A stretch of 64,000 nt of DNA from Pardosa pseudoannulata (lineage: Eukaryota; Arthropoda; Arachnida; Araneae; Lycosidae). Both the position numbers and the translations under genes were made by a program. The stretch is taken from contig CM063508.1 in the NCBI GenBank assembly GCA_032207245.1, positions 113,352,302-113,416,301 of the forward strand, written 5' to 3'. Below the pieces are notes generated by a model. The model did no database searches. It was given only the letters and a program-made list of their open reading frames with translations, and was not told the DNA's origin. Positions 1-11,699 of the stretch are shown piece by piece (positions within the stretch are counted from its first letter, which is position 1; each line of letters begins with the position of its first letter).

Positions 1-1699
1 TAAAGAAAAGTTACAGCTATTTAAACATCAGTGACAGCTATCAAAACAAAACGGAAGTAGTGACTTCGGAACCGGAAGTTGTGAATTTAAAGCTTCTTAA
101 AGAGCATTTTTTGGATAAAACTTTTTAAATTTTCATGAAGATTAGTTTAAATATTTTTTCTAGTATTTAATAACTAGCAACTTGGCAATTAGAAAGTTTT
201 GAAGCAAGAAAGTGTGGGGAATATTAAACATATATTTTAATTTTTTAATAGTTAAAGTTGCTTTCATAAACTTCAAATGCGTTTTTATCAGAACGGTATT
301 TTTAATAAAATGTTGAAACTTGAAAAGTGATTTCTCAAAAAGTTCTTCATGAATGCTTTGATAGGATTTACTAGTAAATGACCTAAAAGCTTTAAATTTG
401 GATAATTTTTAATGATGTTATACTCATAGTTAGATATAAAGGTAATGAAAGTTCGTTAAAAATTCAATGTGTATGACCAAAATTTTTCACCGAATGTAAA
501 TTAAGGAAAGATTTTAGGTGATTCACTAGTCCAGTGTATAAGAAATGTGTCGCATAAAAAACATTGAAATAATTTTATTTATTAAAAAATTAGACCTTTT
601 GAAAAAACCTGATTTTTTTACTAAATTTTCTTCATTTATTAGAAATTTTATAAAAACTTCTCCAGGAATAAATGTTTTAAGTGCAATTCTCTATGATAAT
701 ATAAAAAATAAATCTAAACATGTAAAAATATGAACTAGTTTCTACGTTTAAAGAAAAAAGTTCTCCGAACGTAGACCTTAATGTTATTCTTATTAATGAT
801 TTAATCAGGGCCGTTTTTAATAAATAGGTAGATATTGTTTAAGCAATGAGAAAAGTTTTAAATGTCTAAAAGAATTAATTTAGAAAGTAAGAACAAATAT
901 TTTTTATATATGAAGCATTATAGATAGTATTGTATGTGATTTGAAATGTATATACATTTTATTTTATAATTTTACTAGGAGAAACTCTGTAGGGTAAGTT
1001 CTAACATTAATGAAAAAATAAATCCATTTTAGTAGTATTCAAGAAAATATACGTAAAATACCATTTTATAAATTCCATAAAATATAATACTGGGGAAAAT
1101 AGAAAATTTCCATCTAAAGAAGCTCAAAATCTCCTAAAATACATGAAAACCCAAAGAAATCAGAAAAATGTGTTCCAAGCATTTTGTAAAAAAATATCTA
1201 AGTACGATGTTTTATTTATATTAAATTGCAGTTTCCCACAAAAGAAAAAGGAATCCCTATATACGCTCCCTGATCTCTCGTGAAGTACGCTATTTTTGTA
1301 ATAGGTTTCCAGAAGATAGATGGAGATGATAGTCTCATTCTTTTACTATTTTTTTACATCCATTACAATTCAAAGCAAACTTTTTAAAAAAACAACGCCT
1401 TAGCTATACTTGTAATGGGTAAAAACAGAGGGCAGGAAGCAATTGCAGATTTTGCACGAAAATGGATATTTTTCAGAAAATAAGTAAAATGTTAGAAGAC
1501 GTTATAGGCATTTAAACGCTCTGGCATTAAATTTTTACCGATTAAACTGTTGGGCGTGAAATATATAAAAAGCATCATTTTTATTAAAACCAGATAAAAC
1601 TTATAACTTTTTTAAGGGTTCAGATATATAAACACTGCCTGGTTATTAAATTTAATAATCTGGAAATTTCGAACCATTAAAGATTTCAGTTTATTATAT
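1..1699. other. AT-rich sequence without recognisable gene
   Basis: I see no gene-like reading frame and no recognisable transposon end here. The longest open frame (62 codons at 545-733) has the lysine, asparagine, isoleucine and phenylalanine bias expected from AT-rich noise. It is probably intergenic or intronic DNA. Confidence 0.6.
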
Positions 1700-2756
1700 T
1701 GTGACGTCCTGCTGTAGGGGTAGGCGAAGCCATCAATGATAAAGTCTGGACAACTGTTTACTTTGGATGAAATACTTTATTCGACTGAATAATTTATGTA
1801 CAGCTATGTACAGGTTTCAGTAGATCATAAATCTTCTGAGATCTCGTTCTGAGATAACATTAACACAATTACAGTGCGTTAGTACATTGAAGCTTGTTCT
1901 TCTAAATCACTGGAACAGTTCGCTAATTGGTGTCGATTCGAAATACTGACACTATAACCTACGGGCTTATGATCAGTACAGTCGGCTTCCACACTAAGGT
2001 TCAGTGCGTATCACTCTGGAGTTCGTTGAGGAAACTCAGGACGATCCAAAATGAGAGTAAGGGTCACTCTCAGCGACTTACTTCTATGCACGAAGTAGAA
2101 AAAATATTAAGATAACGGGAATGAGATCCCAAAGTCGAAAGTCGACTTCTTAGATAAAACAGAGAAGCTGGCGGTCTCTAAAGCAAAGCAAGCTCTGGAA
2201 ATCGGAGAGGCGAGTGGACTCCTCTCGAGCTCCACAAAACAGCTCCAAAGCAACTCTCCAAAAAAAAAAAGACATCTTCTTGGCTCAGCCAATCTTCTTT
2301 TAAAGGGGTTCCGGTCCCCTTCAAGGGATTCTTCCGGAACCTTCCAGACCCAGGGTGACGCAATCTTGCTGTCACTCCCCGGCTGGATCAGCTGATCCGT
2401 TTCCAGATGTAGCCGAAAGGTCGTCTTTAAGCCAACCACCAAAACAACTTAAATTCCTTTTTCGGTACCAGTAACGGGAAACATCTGTAAACTACAGTAA
2501 CGCTTGATTAATAATTATTATTAGAGTCTTTTGACAGTAGCAGGCATGATAAAGCCGCAGAAGCGCTGGTTCCAGCGTACCTACAGTTTTCAATTACATT
2601 CATTTAAGCGTAAATCGTGGTTTTGTTGACGGGGCCTAGTACACAAACAGCTATTGTTAGGATTGCATGCCTCTACCTGCCGCTAACTGTAATTGTCCAC
2701 TGCGAAAGGTCACCTTCCGCTCTTCTTTCGCTAGGGTCACGTAACGGATCGTTACA
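1700..2756 (-). mobile_element. Solo LTR candidate, about 1.06 kb
   Basis: This GC-richer block begins TGTGACG and ends CGTTACA on the plus strand, so the ends are short inverted repeats of the TG...CA type that bounds LTRs. The bases just outside are ATAT on both sides (1696-1699 and 2757-2760), as expected of a 4-bp target duplication, though ATAT is weak evidence in AT-rich DNA. Read on the minus strand it starts TGTAACGATC, the same ten bases that start the LTR of the gag-bearing element at 13411-13696. A minus-strand AATAAA at 1781-1776 lies about 76 bp before the 3' end, a normal place for LTR polyadenylation. No second LTR or internal coding sequence follows, so it is best read as a recombination-derived solo LTR. 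Open frames inside it (such as 2107-2442) look incidental. Confidence 0.65.
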
Positions 2757-3781
2757 ATATAAATAAAACCTAAAGTGATTTATATTTCATTTACAAAACG
2801 TGTACACATATATGTGCATTTGTGTTTATACTATAAATATAAAATGCATGCCTGATATCCGTATACTCTAGCTACCACTGTCTCTTTTAGGTTAATGTCA
2901 AACCATCTTAGGTTCTTAAATCCTTGTCCGAGGTTCAAATGATTCTTGGACAAACCATCACAACCATCAGTATTACTCTTTCTTTTTCATCACCTGTAAA
3001 TGGATGTGTTACCTAATTTATTCTTGCATTCAGGCGTATTTGCAATTTACAAAATATTTAATCTATTAAAGAGAAGATTTTACCATTCCACTACCTATTA
3101 ATTACGGACAAACTATGGACCAGCATGCTACGTATTTGCTTTTCAATACTGGAAACAGTTTTAGTCAAGTACCTTATTCATGGTCTAGTGTCTTTCTGAA
3201 GATGCGTAGAGTTTGTAAAGGTTTGTGTACAAGTGTATCAGCATAGCTTAAACAACTACTAGAGTCCTATAACCTTTTGTAAGAATGTTCAAAAGATAAG
3301 CAAGGGTTCAGATTAACCACGAGTGCAATTAGTCTGAATACATATTTCAAGAATTAATGAATAATGCTCTGATAGTATCAGATACTTTAAACCAACAATT
3401 ACTCTGTGGAAGTTTGCAGATTTTTAGTTGAAACAAAAACGGGTGTTGGCAACCCATTTAATAATCGAATAAGCAACAAAGCAACAAAGCAACTATTATC
3501 CTCAAATATGTGTGATTGGAGATTATTATCATCTCCATAACATTAAACCAGGGAACCAACACATAGTCTTAATGTATCTTGGGAAAGATGAATCATTAAG
3601 TCCTAGATTATCAGTAAAAAAGGTTTGGGTAATGGGAGAATTGGAAGTCCTTTCGAGAAGAAAAACAAATATACTTTTCGGGGATTATACAATATTGTAT
3701 CCCTTGCTTTTGGACATGACACCAAACAAAAATAGCAAAGATTGATTACCATATTTATTTCCTGGTTTTTGTGAAGACAAA
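2757..3781. other. Non-coding stretch without recognisable feature
   Basis: No transposon ends or RNA structure are evident. A 77-codon frame at 3512-3745 (plus) has a more mixed composition than the surrounding noise, but I recognise no family and see no splice or promoter context. A short repeat of the word GCAACAAA lies at about 3474-3491. Confidence 0.45.
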
Positions 3782-4141
3782 TAGCTAGTTTACACCTCAA
3801 TGCTTATGTATCCCTGTATATTCTAAGTACATAGAATACAAGCAGTCAACATGTAGCTAGTTTACACCTCAATGCTTACGTATTTCTGTATATTCTAAGT
3901 ACATAGAATACAAGCAGTCAACATGTAGCTAGTTTACACCTCAATGCTTATGTATCTCTGTATATTCTAAGTACATAGAATACAAACAGTCAACATGTAG
4001 CTAGTTTACACCTCAATGCTTATGTATTCCTGTATATTCTAAGTACATAGAATACAAACAGTCAACATGTAGCTAGTTTACACCTCAATGCTTATGTATT
4101 CCTGTATATTCTAAGTACATAGAATACATGCAGTCAACATG
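3782..4141. repeat. Minisatellite, 5 copies of 72 bp
   Basis: The start word TAGCTAGTTTACACCTCAAT recurs at 3782, 3854, 3926, 3998 and 4070, an exact 72-bp period for five copies. Copies differ at only a few positions, mainly near the GTATCYCTG/GTATTCCTG segment and the CAAGCAG/CAAACAG segment. Each unit holds an imperfect inverted repeat (TGTATATTCTA ... TAGAATACA) that could form a small hairpin. Just after the array, a word close to GGTACAAATACGCTAT occurs twice in a row (about 4140-4172). Confidence 0.95.
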
Positions 4142-4239
4142 TACAAATACGCTATGGTACAAATACGCTATAAGGGTCACTCTAGGGCAATTGTTAAAGT
4201 TTGTTATGTTTGCTGACTTACACAGCATCAAACCTGTTT

Positions 4240-4660
4240 AAAAATAAAATTATAGACACAATACAGGGATGCAATGCTATCTCCGACAGTTTTTTGTCAA
4301 TTTTTTTATTACAATGTTTTAGTATTTTTGTGGTGTTCATTAGAAAGAAAAGGAGCACATAAATTTATCATGCTAGTAAATCAATAATAGCAAAGAAATA
4401 AATGAAAGAGAAAATAGTAGTGAAGGAGATGAAAGAGATAATATATTAATTAATAAAATATAAAAATTTTGAAAATACAATAAATAAAATTGCAGAGGTG
4501 CAGTGCAGTCTCTAACATTTATTATCATTCTAGTTAATTTTTTATACAATATTTTAGGATTTTTGTGGTGTGCATGAAAATTAAAAGAAACACATAAATT
4601 TATTACTTTTATTGTAAACCAATAATAATGTAACAATAAATAGAACAGATGGTGATGCTA
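4240..4660. repeat. Diverged tandem duplication, about 235 bp unit
   Basis: Segments beginning near 4245 and 4482 share an ordered series of words, for example TTTTTGTGGTGT at 4325 and 4560 and CACATAAATTTAT further on. The offset is about 235 bp. The copies have diverged by many substitutions and small indels, so the duplication is old. The open frame at 4373-4636 on the minus strand spans it and is not protein-like. Confidence 0.65.
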
Positions 4661-5944
4661 TGATATTAAACATTTAAAATCTGCAATTAAAATGATTGAT
4701 CTTACAAATTTTTTGTACCCATAATCGGAAAAAAAGCCCATTTAAGTTCTCATTTGTTAAATAATGTCACTAAAACCATATACACTAAGAACTTTTAATT
4801 ATTCAAAATACAAATTGAAATTTTACATGTTTGTGTAGTAAAGTTAGTAACCCAATTAATAAAATAAAGCAATTATAACACTACAATCATATTTAAATCG
4901 CCCTGTTCTTTTAAAAGTTCTATAAAAGATTGTTTTAAAAGATATCTAACGTAGAAAACATTAAAATAGGAAGCATTTAATAAGAAAATTTTTTATTTTA
5001 TGTTGGATCAAATAGCGCAAATAATTTTTATTATCAGTTTGAAATATACTATGCTAATTCTATTCAGTTTGAAAGATTAAATGTTTATAATTTTAATGAT
5101 ATTCATTTACTTTAGAAAACATACTCTCGTACCACGTTTAAACTGATTTTATTTTCCAAATTCTTTTCTTTTACGTTACTTTCTCTTCCCAAACGAAGTA
5201 AATTGGATCTCGTGTGAGACTGTAATGCTGAATTCCCGATTTCTCTGTACGCTCAACTAAAACCACTGATTTTCCACTGTGTGTGGATATTTGCTGACTT
5301 AATAACCTGCTTTGGACATGGAAAATTGTCTTAGTTTGAATATAATACTTTTCTATACTGAATGTAAATCTGATTTAGGTGAAATATTTCTTAGCAATCC
5401 AAAAATAGATTTCTCATAAAGGGAAAAATACTTTGACTTTGAGAAATTTTAAAGGATTAAAAAGACCATTTGTAGTTTAAAACTGAACATTAAATTAAGG
5501 AAGAAATCCTTTAGAAATATTTTTTTCAATCGGAACGTATGAGGTATTTAAAAATGATTATGAATATAAAAAATTTCAGCGATGAAACATTTAAGTTTTA
5601 TTTTTCATGCTCAATAATTGTTATCTAGCAGGATTGAAAATATGTGCTTGAAAATTGAAATACACTAAAAGGAATCAATATTTTTTAAAAAATATTGTTA
5701 AAAGTTATATGTTACTTAAAATTCTCAGTGATTATTTTAACTAATAATTTGATGAAAAAACACTGGTTCCTTATTAATTTTATTACATTAAATATTTAAT
5801 TTAAATGGGCTTTTACGCGAAGTAAAATCCAAACTTTTACTAGTATATTTAAAAAAATCGTATAATCATACATTTCTAAACTGAAATTGGTGTAGGTTTT
5901 AAGGTTCAGATTTTATAACTTTTAACAGTGACATTTATAACATC
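4661..5944. other. AT-rich sequence without recognisable feature
   Basis: I see neither repeats nor coding potential here. Confidence 0.5.
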
Positions 5945-6215
5945 AGCAGTAGCTGAGTCGGGAAAGACAACACTCTACTAACTGAAAGGTTGCGGGTTCG
6001 GAAAACGAACTGGCTTAAGATCTTCTGTGTTCGTTTTAGGTGTCTGGTATACATAAAATAAGTTTATGGTAACAATGTCCTCCAAATTCTCAATTAATAC
6101 CTCTGGGTTATGTTTGGTTCGTGCTTCAAAATTACAAGAACCCACTTGAGCATAAGTTGTTATTTCACCCTTGACTTGCTCTTTAAGACTAAAGGTTCAC
6201 ATTTTTGCCTTAAAA
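5945..6215 (+). mobile_element. tRNA-derived SINE, family A, decayed copy
   Basis: The left end resembles a tRNA promoter: GTAGCTGAGTCGGG matches a polymerase III A box, and GGTTGCGGGTTCGGAAA is a degraded B box. The body shares ordered words with the copy at 31950-32282: ACAATGTCCTC, TTCTCAA, ATACCTCTGGG, CCACTTG, and the 3' end TTTTGCCTTAA. The two copies differ at many positions, so this one is old. It is a SINE relic and not a tRNA gene, because no acceptor stem or anticodon arm can be folded with confidence. Confidence 0.75.
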
Positions 6216-6675
6216 CGAGTAATCGTGCTTGGTTTGACAAAGTGGTATAAGACAATAAGAATACAAACTGTGTATTAACATATTTTGTGCGGGCACATTT
6301 CGCAGCGGAATTGTATCGGGATCGGGCGTTTTGCGAGTAAATTTAGTTATTCGTTTAAATCTCAATAGATCGAAAATTATTTTATTTTTTAACAAACTTT
6401 TCGTATTTTATATTGAAATATATAAACAAATATATAAATAGGAATATATAAATAACAACCATAAGATTTTTGTAAACAAAAAATATATATTTTTAGTGGA
6501 TAAATTTATTATAGTATCGTAAATATAATAAATCAAATAGAAATATTAATATATAGTTTTAATTTTTTCGAATTATATTTAAACCTTTTTACATGATAAA
6601 AAATGAAAAGAACAACCGTAAAACTAATAATGTAAAAACTAGTTTTTATTTGTCTAATTTTTTCCAGTATCTATG
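6216..6675. other. AT-rich sequence without recognisable feature
   Basis: No supported feature was seen. The 61-codon minus frame at 6210-6395 overlaps the SINE edge and has no recognisable content. Confidence 0.5.
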
Positions 6676-6857
6676 TAGTTTGGTTTTGTTTTGGAGCGCT
6701 ACGGTCTACTCTTTGCATCACGAGGGCTAATGGGACGATGACTTACTGCTTAAATGCTGATTCCGAACGGCTACGAACATCCATACCACAGTAGAATTCG
6801 AACCCATGAACTCTGGTTCCGAAGGCCAGCACCCTAACCATTCGGCCATTGTTCGGC
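6676..6857 (-). mobile_element. tRNA-derived SINE, family B, near full length
   Basis: Read on the minus strand it begins with the tRNA-like head CCGAACAATGGCCGAATGGT (A box) and GGTTCGAATTC-like words further in (B box). A conserved body follows with GCCGTTCGGAATCAGC, CATTAGCCCTCGTG and AGTAGACCGTAGCGCTCC, and it ends in a CCAAAACAAAACC tail. Five other copies in this window share this body and tail. Open frames at 6727-6976 on the minus strand are accidental readings of the SINE. Confidence 0.85.
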
Positions 6858-6950
6858 GAATTTTTATAGTAGAGAAGAACATTCTGTTTCGTTTTCCTGT
6901 ATATTCTGTTATTTTTGAACCCACAAACAAACCATGTTGTTTTACTAACC

Positions 6951-7024
6951 CGTACTAGTACGTGATCCGCGCTCAAGTATCAATCGTCAGAAAAAGTACT
7001 AGTACGTGTCCCGCATACAACGTA
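6951..7024. repeat. Pair of palindromic CGTACTAGTACG words
   Basis: The 12-bp palindrome CGTACTAGTACG at 6951-6962 is followed by TGATCCGC. The nearly identical GTACTAGTACGTGTCCCGC recurs at 7006-7024, about 54 bp away. It could be the remains of a subterminal repeat of a DNA transposon, but I cannot find matching ends. Confidence 0.5.
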
Positions 7025-7725
7025 TTAATAAGAATATAAAAATTCTATAAGATTGTAATGTCACTGTCAAATGCTGTATCAATAAATGACTATTGTCCTT
7101 ATAGGACGATCTAAATAATGTTTATTGAATAGCAGATATTTTTTAAAAGAAAACGTTAAAATAAATAGTTTTTTACTTGCTTAGGTGATGAAATTTTTTA
7201 TAGAAAAAATAATAAAAATATTTGTATTTACATCTTTAAAAAATAAACATATATAAATACAATATTAACAGAAATATTAATGAAACTTTAATAGTTAATA
7301 AGACAGTGGACAATTTATATTAAATTATGTTGTTTTTGTCTAATTTTCTTGAGAATTTAATATGGTGTTAGCAAAACATTGTGAAAAAGTGTTTACAATC
7401 TTTATGTAACGCCATAATAATTTAAAAACGTATTGATTATAGTAGAAAAAGCATTATTGAAAATGTTTCATGTGTATCCCTCTTGCGAGTAATATGATTA
7501 TGTTTATTCAAAGTATACTTTTAAGCTTTAGAATGAATTTTGGGTGTTATTCTTCGGAATATGGTTAGAAAATATAATGTTTAAAAAACCCGTTTGACCT
7601 TTTCAAAATATGATTAAAAATTTCCTTATTTTTAAAATGTATATTTTGTTTTGTTCGAAATACATTAATTTTGAATAACATTATTTATACTCTGAAAGGT
7701 TAGTTGTTAATAAATTCCGAAATTA
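7025..7725. other. AT-rich sequence without recognisable feature
   Basis: No coding or repeat signal was seen up to the transposon boundary at 7726. Confidence 0.5.
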
Positions 7726-8432
7726 CAGTCGAACTTCGATAACTCGAAATCCCAAGGGACCTTCAAAGATATTCAACTTATCCAAAGTTCGAGTTATCGA
7801 AGTTACCTACCATTCCCCTCAACTGGCATTTAAGATGGGTAGACATGGTTTAAATGGCTTGATATGTGCCATAATACTATAGTTGTACGCATTTCAATTT
7901 TAATGTGCACAAAAAATTAACATTTACAAAATTTACAAAAAATGTTTTCCCTATGTAAACAACAAGAGAAGAATGGGTTCAAAAGATTTAAAACTCAAGA
8001 AATGTGGCCTCATTACATATTAATTAGTATACATACCATGTAAATCTCATTTGAAAGCAGTTATTTTTAAGATTGTTGGCATTCACAAAGTCACCTAATT
8101 TTTGAACACAGTTAAATAGGGTGCTGATTGTACCTTCCGTGGTCTCCAGGTATTGTTGTAAGATGTGAATAGCGTCTTGTGCTTGCTCGTGAACTTCGAG
8201 AACCTAACGAAGGTTCTGGAAGGTCACGAGTGGACTGACATTCGAAGTTTTGAACAGAATTCTGTTTTTTATTGGGGAAATCTATCACAAAAACTTCGAC
8301 TTATAGATGTTCCCTTCGAGTTATTGGGACAGTTTTTTAAAAGAAAGTATAGAAATGATCCGGGACTTGATTAAAAGTTCGATTTAGCGGATTATTCGAC
8401 TTATAGGAAGTCGAGTTATCGAAGTTCGACTG
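7726..8432. mobile_element. Tigger/pogo-type DNA transposon, internal-deletion derivative
   Basis: The ends are perfect 22-bp inverted repeats starting CAGTCGAACTTCGATAACTC, with CGAGTTATCGAAGTTCGACTG at the right. They are flanked on both sides by the dinucleotide TA (7724-7725 and 8433-8434), the target duplication of Tc1/mariner-superfamily elements. CAGT-starting ends rich in TTCGATAAC are typical of the pogo/Tigger branch. The end motif also recurs inverted just inside the left end (about 7785-7804), making a subterminal palindrome. At 707 bp it is far shorter than an autonomous Tigger, and only a C-terminal transposase remnant is left (8024-8203). Confidence 0.88.
8024..8203 (-). pseudogene. 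C-terminal remnant of a Tigger-like transposase
   Basis: On the minus strand a 59-codon frame runs from an in-frame TAG (8204-8206) to a TAA stop at 8024-8026. It reads HEQAQDAIHILQQYLE, then a TEGTISTLFNCVQKLGDF-like stretch. That amphipathic helical pattern resembles the last segment of Tigger/jerky-type transposases. It lies inside the inverted repeats and is coding-like, unlike the overlapping plus-strand frame at 8165-8374. The DDE catalytic domain and the DNA-binding domain are both missing. The family assignment of this fragment is from pattern memory. The element assignment rests on the ends. Confidence 0.6.
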
Positions 8433-9500
8433 TATATAACGGTTGCCAATGCACCTGAATTCAAATACTTATATATAAAATCCACAATTTTTGTTTTATA
8501 AAATCCTTAATTTAGCTATTAATAATAACTAGATAGTCAGTTGTGTTAATAACTGTATATTAATTACAAAGTGAGAAATATTTAAGCATTCTATTTGATT
8601 TTTATTCTAAGTTACAGTTCAATGTGACTGAAATAACAAATTTATAGATGAATCTCATTCAACTAAACATCTTGTCTAACTTTTAACTGCTATAAAACTT
8701 TTAATAACAACCATATGTTTATGAAAGATTAAATATCTTTCAAATGTTTATAATTAATAACAAGTCTTCGATAACTTAATGAAAAATATTAAGGATTAAT
8801 ACATTTCGAATCTTAATATCTAATTAGATAAAATCATAAAACTTTTGTATGAACAACCTTAGAATAAAAAATTTCAGATCCAGGAATGCACTGTCTGTAT
8901 AATCTGGTTGGTAAAAATAACTAATTTTGTTTCTTTGCGAAACTCTAAATGTCATTAATTTTATCTTGCATATGCTCAAGAGCCTTTAATTACTTTTTAA
9001 TGACTTTCTTTCTGTTTCCTCATCCCATAAGCTTTGCTTCTGTTTTGTGTTCGGGAAAAATTATTCGGAATAATCTCCCTCGAGCAAAAAAAAAGATTTG
9101 GTTTTTATTCTTTTGTTATAGTTAGTCTGATTTCAGAATCAAACACGATATCTTGTGTCTGATCCTTTAACATATTTTTTTCTAATACTTAAAACGTAAG
9201 ACAATAGAAAATTTAGTTTAAGTGTCTTGTCATTTTTTAAAAGCCAAGGGGATTGAAGTTTTTAAATTATTATTAACCATTCACAGAAGAATTTTAAAAG
9301 TTTTACATAAAATTCAAGCTTCTATAGGTTATTTATGAATCCCCCAGTGTCATCCAATCTGTAATTAAAACATATGTTTTACAATAGCCTCTAAAAACCC
9401 TGCACGTAAGTTTTATTTCAGATTTTTACTTCCGCAGGGTTTATAAAAAATTTTAAAATGGCACAGGACTTACTTTAAAAGTAAAATGTATGTTACTGTG
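8433..9500. other. AT-rich sequence without recognisable feature
   Basis: No supported gene or element was seen in this stretch. Confidence 0.5.
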
Positions 9501-9564
9501 TTCTCATTAGCCCTCGTGTTTAAAAAAGTCGACCGTAGCACTCTAAACCAAACCAAACCAAACT
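9501..9564 (+). mobile_element. SINE family B, 3' fragment
   Basis: TCTCATTAGCCCTCGTGTTT is followed by a GTCGACCGTAGCACTCTAAA segment and a CCAAACCAAACCAAACT tail. This matches the last 60 or so bases of the family B SINE. The tRNA-like head and middle are absent, so it is a 5'-truncated copy. Confidence 0.75.
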
Positions 9565-9579
9565 AGCAAACATAACAAT

Positions 9580-11480
9580 TCTTCTATTTAGACCCCAGCA
9601 TCCATACTTTTAATCTTGCTCATTTTCTAAAAAAGTAAAAAAAAAGTTGCATAAATGCATTGAGCATATACAAACGTTATATAAATTGTACAACAGCTCA
9701 ATTTATTCTGAAATAGGTAGACCGTGTACCACAGGAATAAGTAACATTTGCAATGTAGACGATGTTTTCAAGATCTATATTTACGGCTTCACTAGCACAT
9801 TAACTTAACCTGTTACTCAATTTTTCTTCTATTTGAAACTTCACTTTAAAAGTCTCTCACCTGTTGGTATTTCCATCTCAACTGACAACCATAGACATTT
9901 ACTTCTGCTTATATCCAGCTTCCTTACTCTTCATATTCTAATAACCCCTAAAAGTAAAAATTACATAAATGCGCTCAAGAAAGGTTAAACAAACCTCATA
10001 AACACAACAACTTAATTTATCCCGAAATCACTGGGAAGTTTACTCCAATAATGAATAAAATCTACAGATTGCACGATGTTTCAAAATTCTGATTTTCTTT
10101 TTTCACAGTCCAACTTATTGTACTTGTATGGTATGCTTAATTTGTTTCTCCCTTTTATATGTAATACAATGTACTACTTCTGCAATTTATTTGCAAATTT
10201 ATTCTGTGGTTCATTGTACTGAGAATTACTTTTAGCGTTTATTTACCAAATAAAACACTGTTTCATTGATTTAAATTCTTTTATAAAATGTCACTTTAAT
10301 AGCATTCATTGCAAGAAAGGGAATCCAACATATTCAAACTGTCTCAAACTATTGGTGCAGCACACTATCCAGCATCCTTACTCTTCATATGTCTTATTTT
10401 TTATAAATTTAAAAATTAAATATATGAGCTAAAAAAATTTTCGAAACTTTATGAATTACAAGATATTACTCTGAGTAGAACTTATTGCACTTTTAAGGTA
10501 TGCTTAATTTGTGTCACCTATTTTATATGTAATACAATGTATCACATCTGCAATTTTCTGTAAATTTAAAAATTACATATATGCGCTCATAAAAGATATC
10601 CAAACTTTATAAATTACCCCAAAGCACAATCCGAAATAGGTAGGACGTTTATTGCAATTATGAATAAAATCTAAACGGTACACGATATTTTAAAGTTCTT
10701 ATTTACTTTTTACTTAGTACAACTTATTGCACTTTTAGAGTTTACATAATTTGTGTCACATTTTTATATGTAATACAATGTATCACATCTGCAATTTTCT
10801 ATAAATTTGAAAATTACATATATGAGATTATAAATGATACCCAAACTTTATTAATTACCCCAAAACTCAATCCGAAATATTTAGGACGTTTACTCCAATT
10901 ATTAATAAAATCTAAACGGTACACGTTATTTTAAAGTTCTTATTTACTTTTCTCTGAGTACAACTTATTGTACTCTTGTGGTTTGCTTAATTTGTGTCAC
11001 CTTTTTTATATGTAATACAATTTATACCATCTGCATTTTTTTATAAATTTAAAAATTATCTATATCTGCTCAGAAAAGAAATTTAAACTTTATAAATTAC
11101 CCGAAAACACAATCCGAAATAGGTAGAACGTTTGCTGCAATTAGGAATAAAATCTAAACGGTACACGATATTTTAAAGTTCTTATTTACTTTTCACTTAG
11201 TACAACTTATTGTACTTTTATGGTTTACTTAATTTGTGTCACCTTATTTGTATGTAATACAATGTATTACATCTGCAATTTGTTTGCAAAATTAACCCGT
11301 GGTTTATTGTACAGGGAATGACTTTCAGTGTTTATTTACGAAATAAAACATTATTTCTCTAATTTAAATTCTTTTCTAAAAAGCCTTTGCAGTAGCAGTC
11401 ATTGCAAAAAAGGTGAATGCAACATATGCAAAACTCTCAGAAACTATTGGTGGAAGGCACGTAAAATACAATTTCTCACT
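9580..11480. repeat. Diverged tandem repeat, about 241 bp period plus longer partial units
   Basis: The word AATCCGAAAT recurs at about 10628, 10869 and 11111 (period about 241 bp), with degraded versions near 9697 and 10019. Each unit also carries TAAAATCTAAACGGTACACG, TTTAAAGTTCTTATTTACTT, ACAACTTATTG and TATGTAATACAAT in the same order. Two larger blocks (about 10180-10390 and 11270-11460) share CTGCAATT, a GTGGTT(C/T)ATTGTAC segment, AAATAAAACA and CATTGCAA words. The array therefore has both short and extended units. I recognise no transposon family and no coding capacity; the 73-codon frame at 11328-11549 lies in an extended unit. Confidence 0.8.
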
Positions 11481-11699
11481 CTTCCTCCAAATTATATTCA
11501 TTTATATGGTCTCAAGAAAAGAACTACATTGGAAAAAAGTTATACATAAATCAGACCTAGAAAACTGACAGAAAGTCCCCTGTAATTACTTATGTTTATT
11601 TTAACAGGGAGGTAATAAATTTTATGTTCACATTTTAACTAAAAAGTAATTCTTGATAAAGTATTTATAATTTTTTTTAAGTATCCGCAGTTTTGCAAA

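Noticed and set aside
2107..2442. 111-codon minus-strand frame
   Set aside because: It lies inside the solo LTR candidate, resembles no family, and overlaps another frame of equal quality.
3512..3745. 77-codon plus-strand frame with fairly normal composition
   Set aside because: No recognisable motif, promoter, splice site or homologue by eye. Kept only as a note in the surrounding non-coding entry.
6676..6857. tRNA gene, suggested by A and B boxes (also 5945, 31950, 34650 and 43510)
   Set aside because: No complete cloverleaf or acceptor stem. The same boxes head repeated SINE bodies with shared 3' tails.
8165..8374. 69-codon plus-strand frame inside the Tigger element
   Set aside because: The opposite strand of the same stretch carries the transposase-like fragment. 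The plus frame is its shadow plus terminal-repeat sequence.
11328..11549. 73-codon frame with several cysteines (a possible zinc-binding protein)
   Set aside because: It lies within a unit of the 241-bp repeat region, and the related copy near 10240 does not keep the frame or the cysteines.
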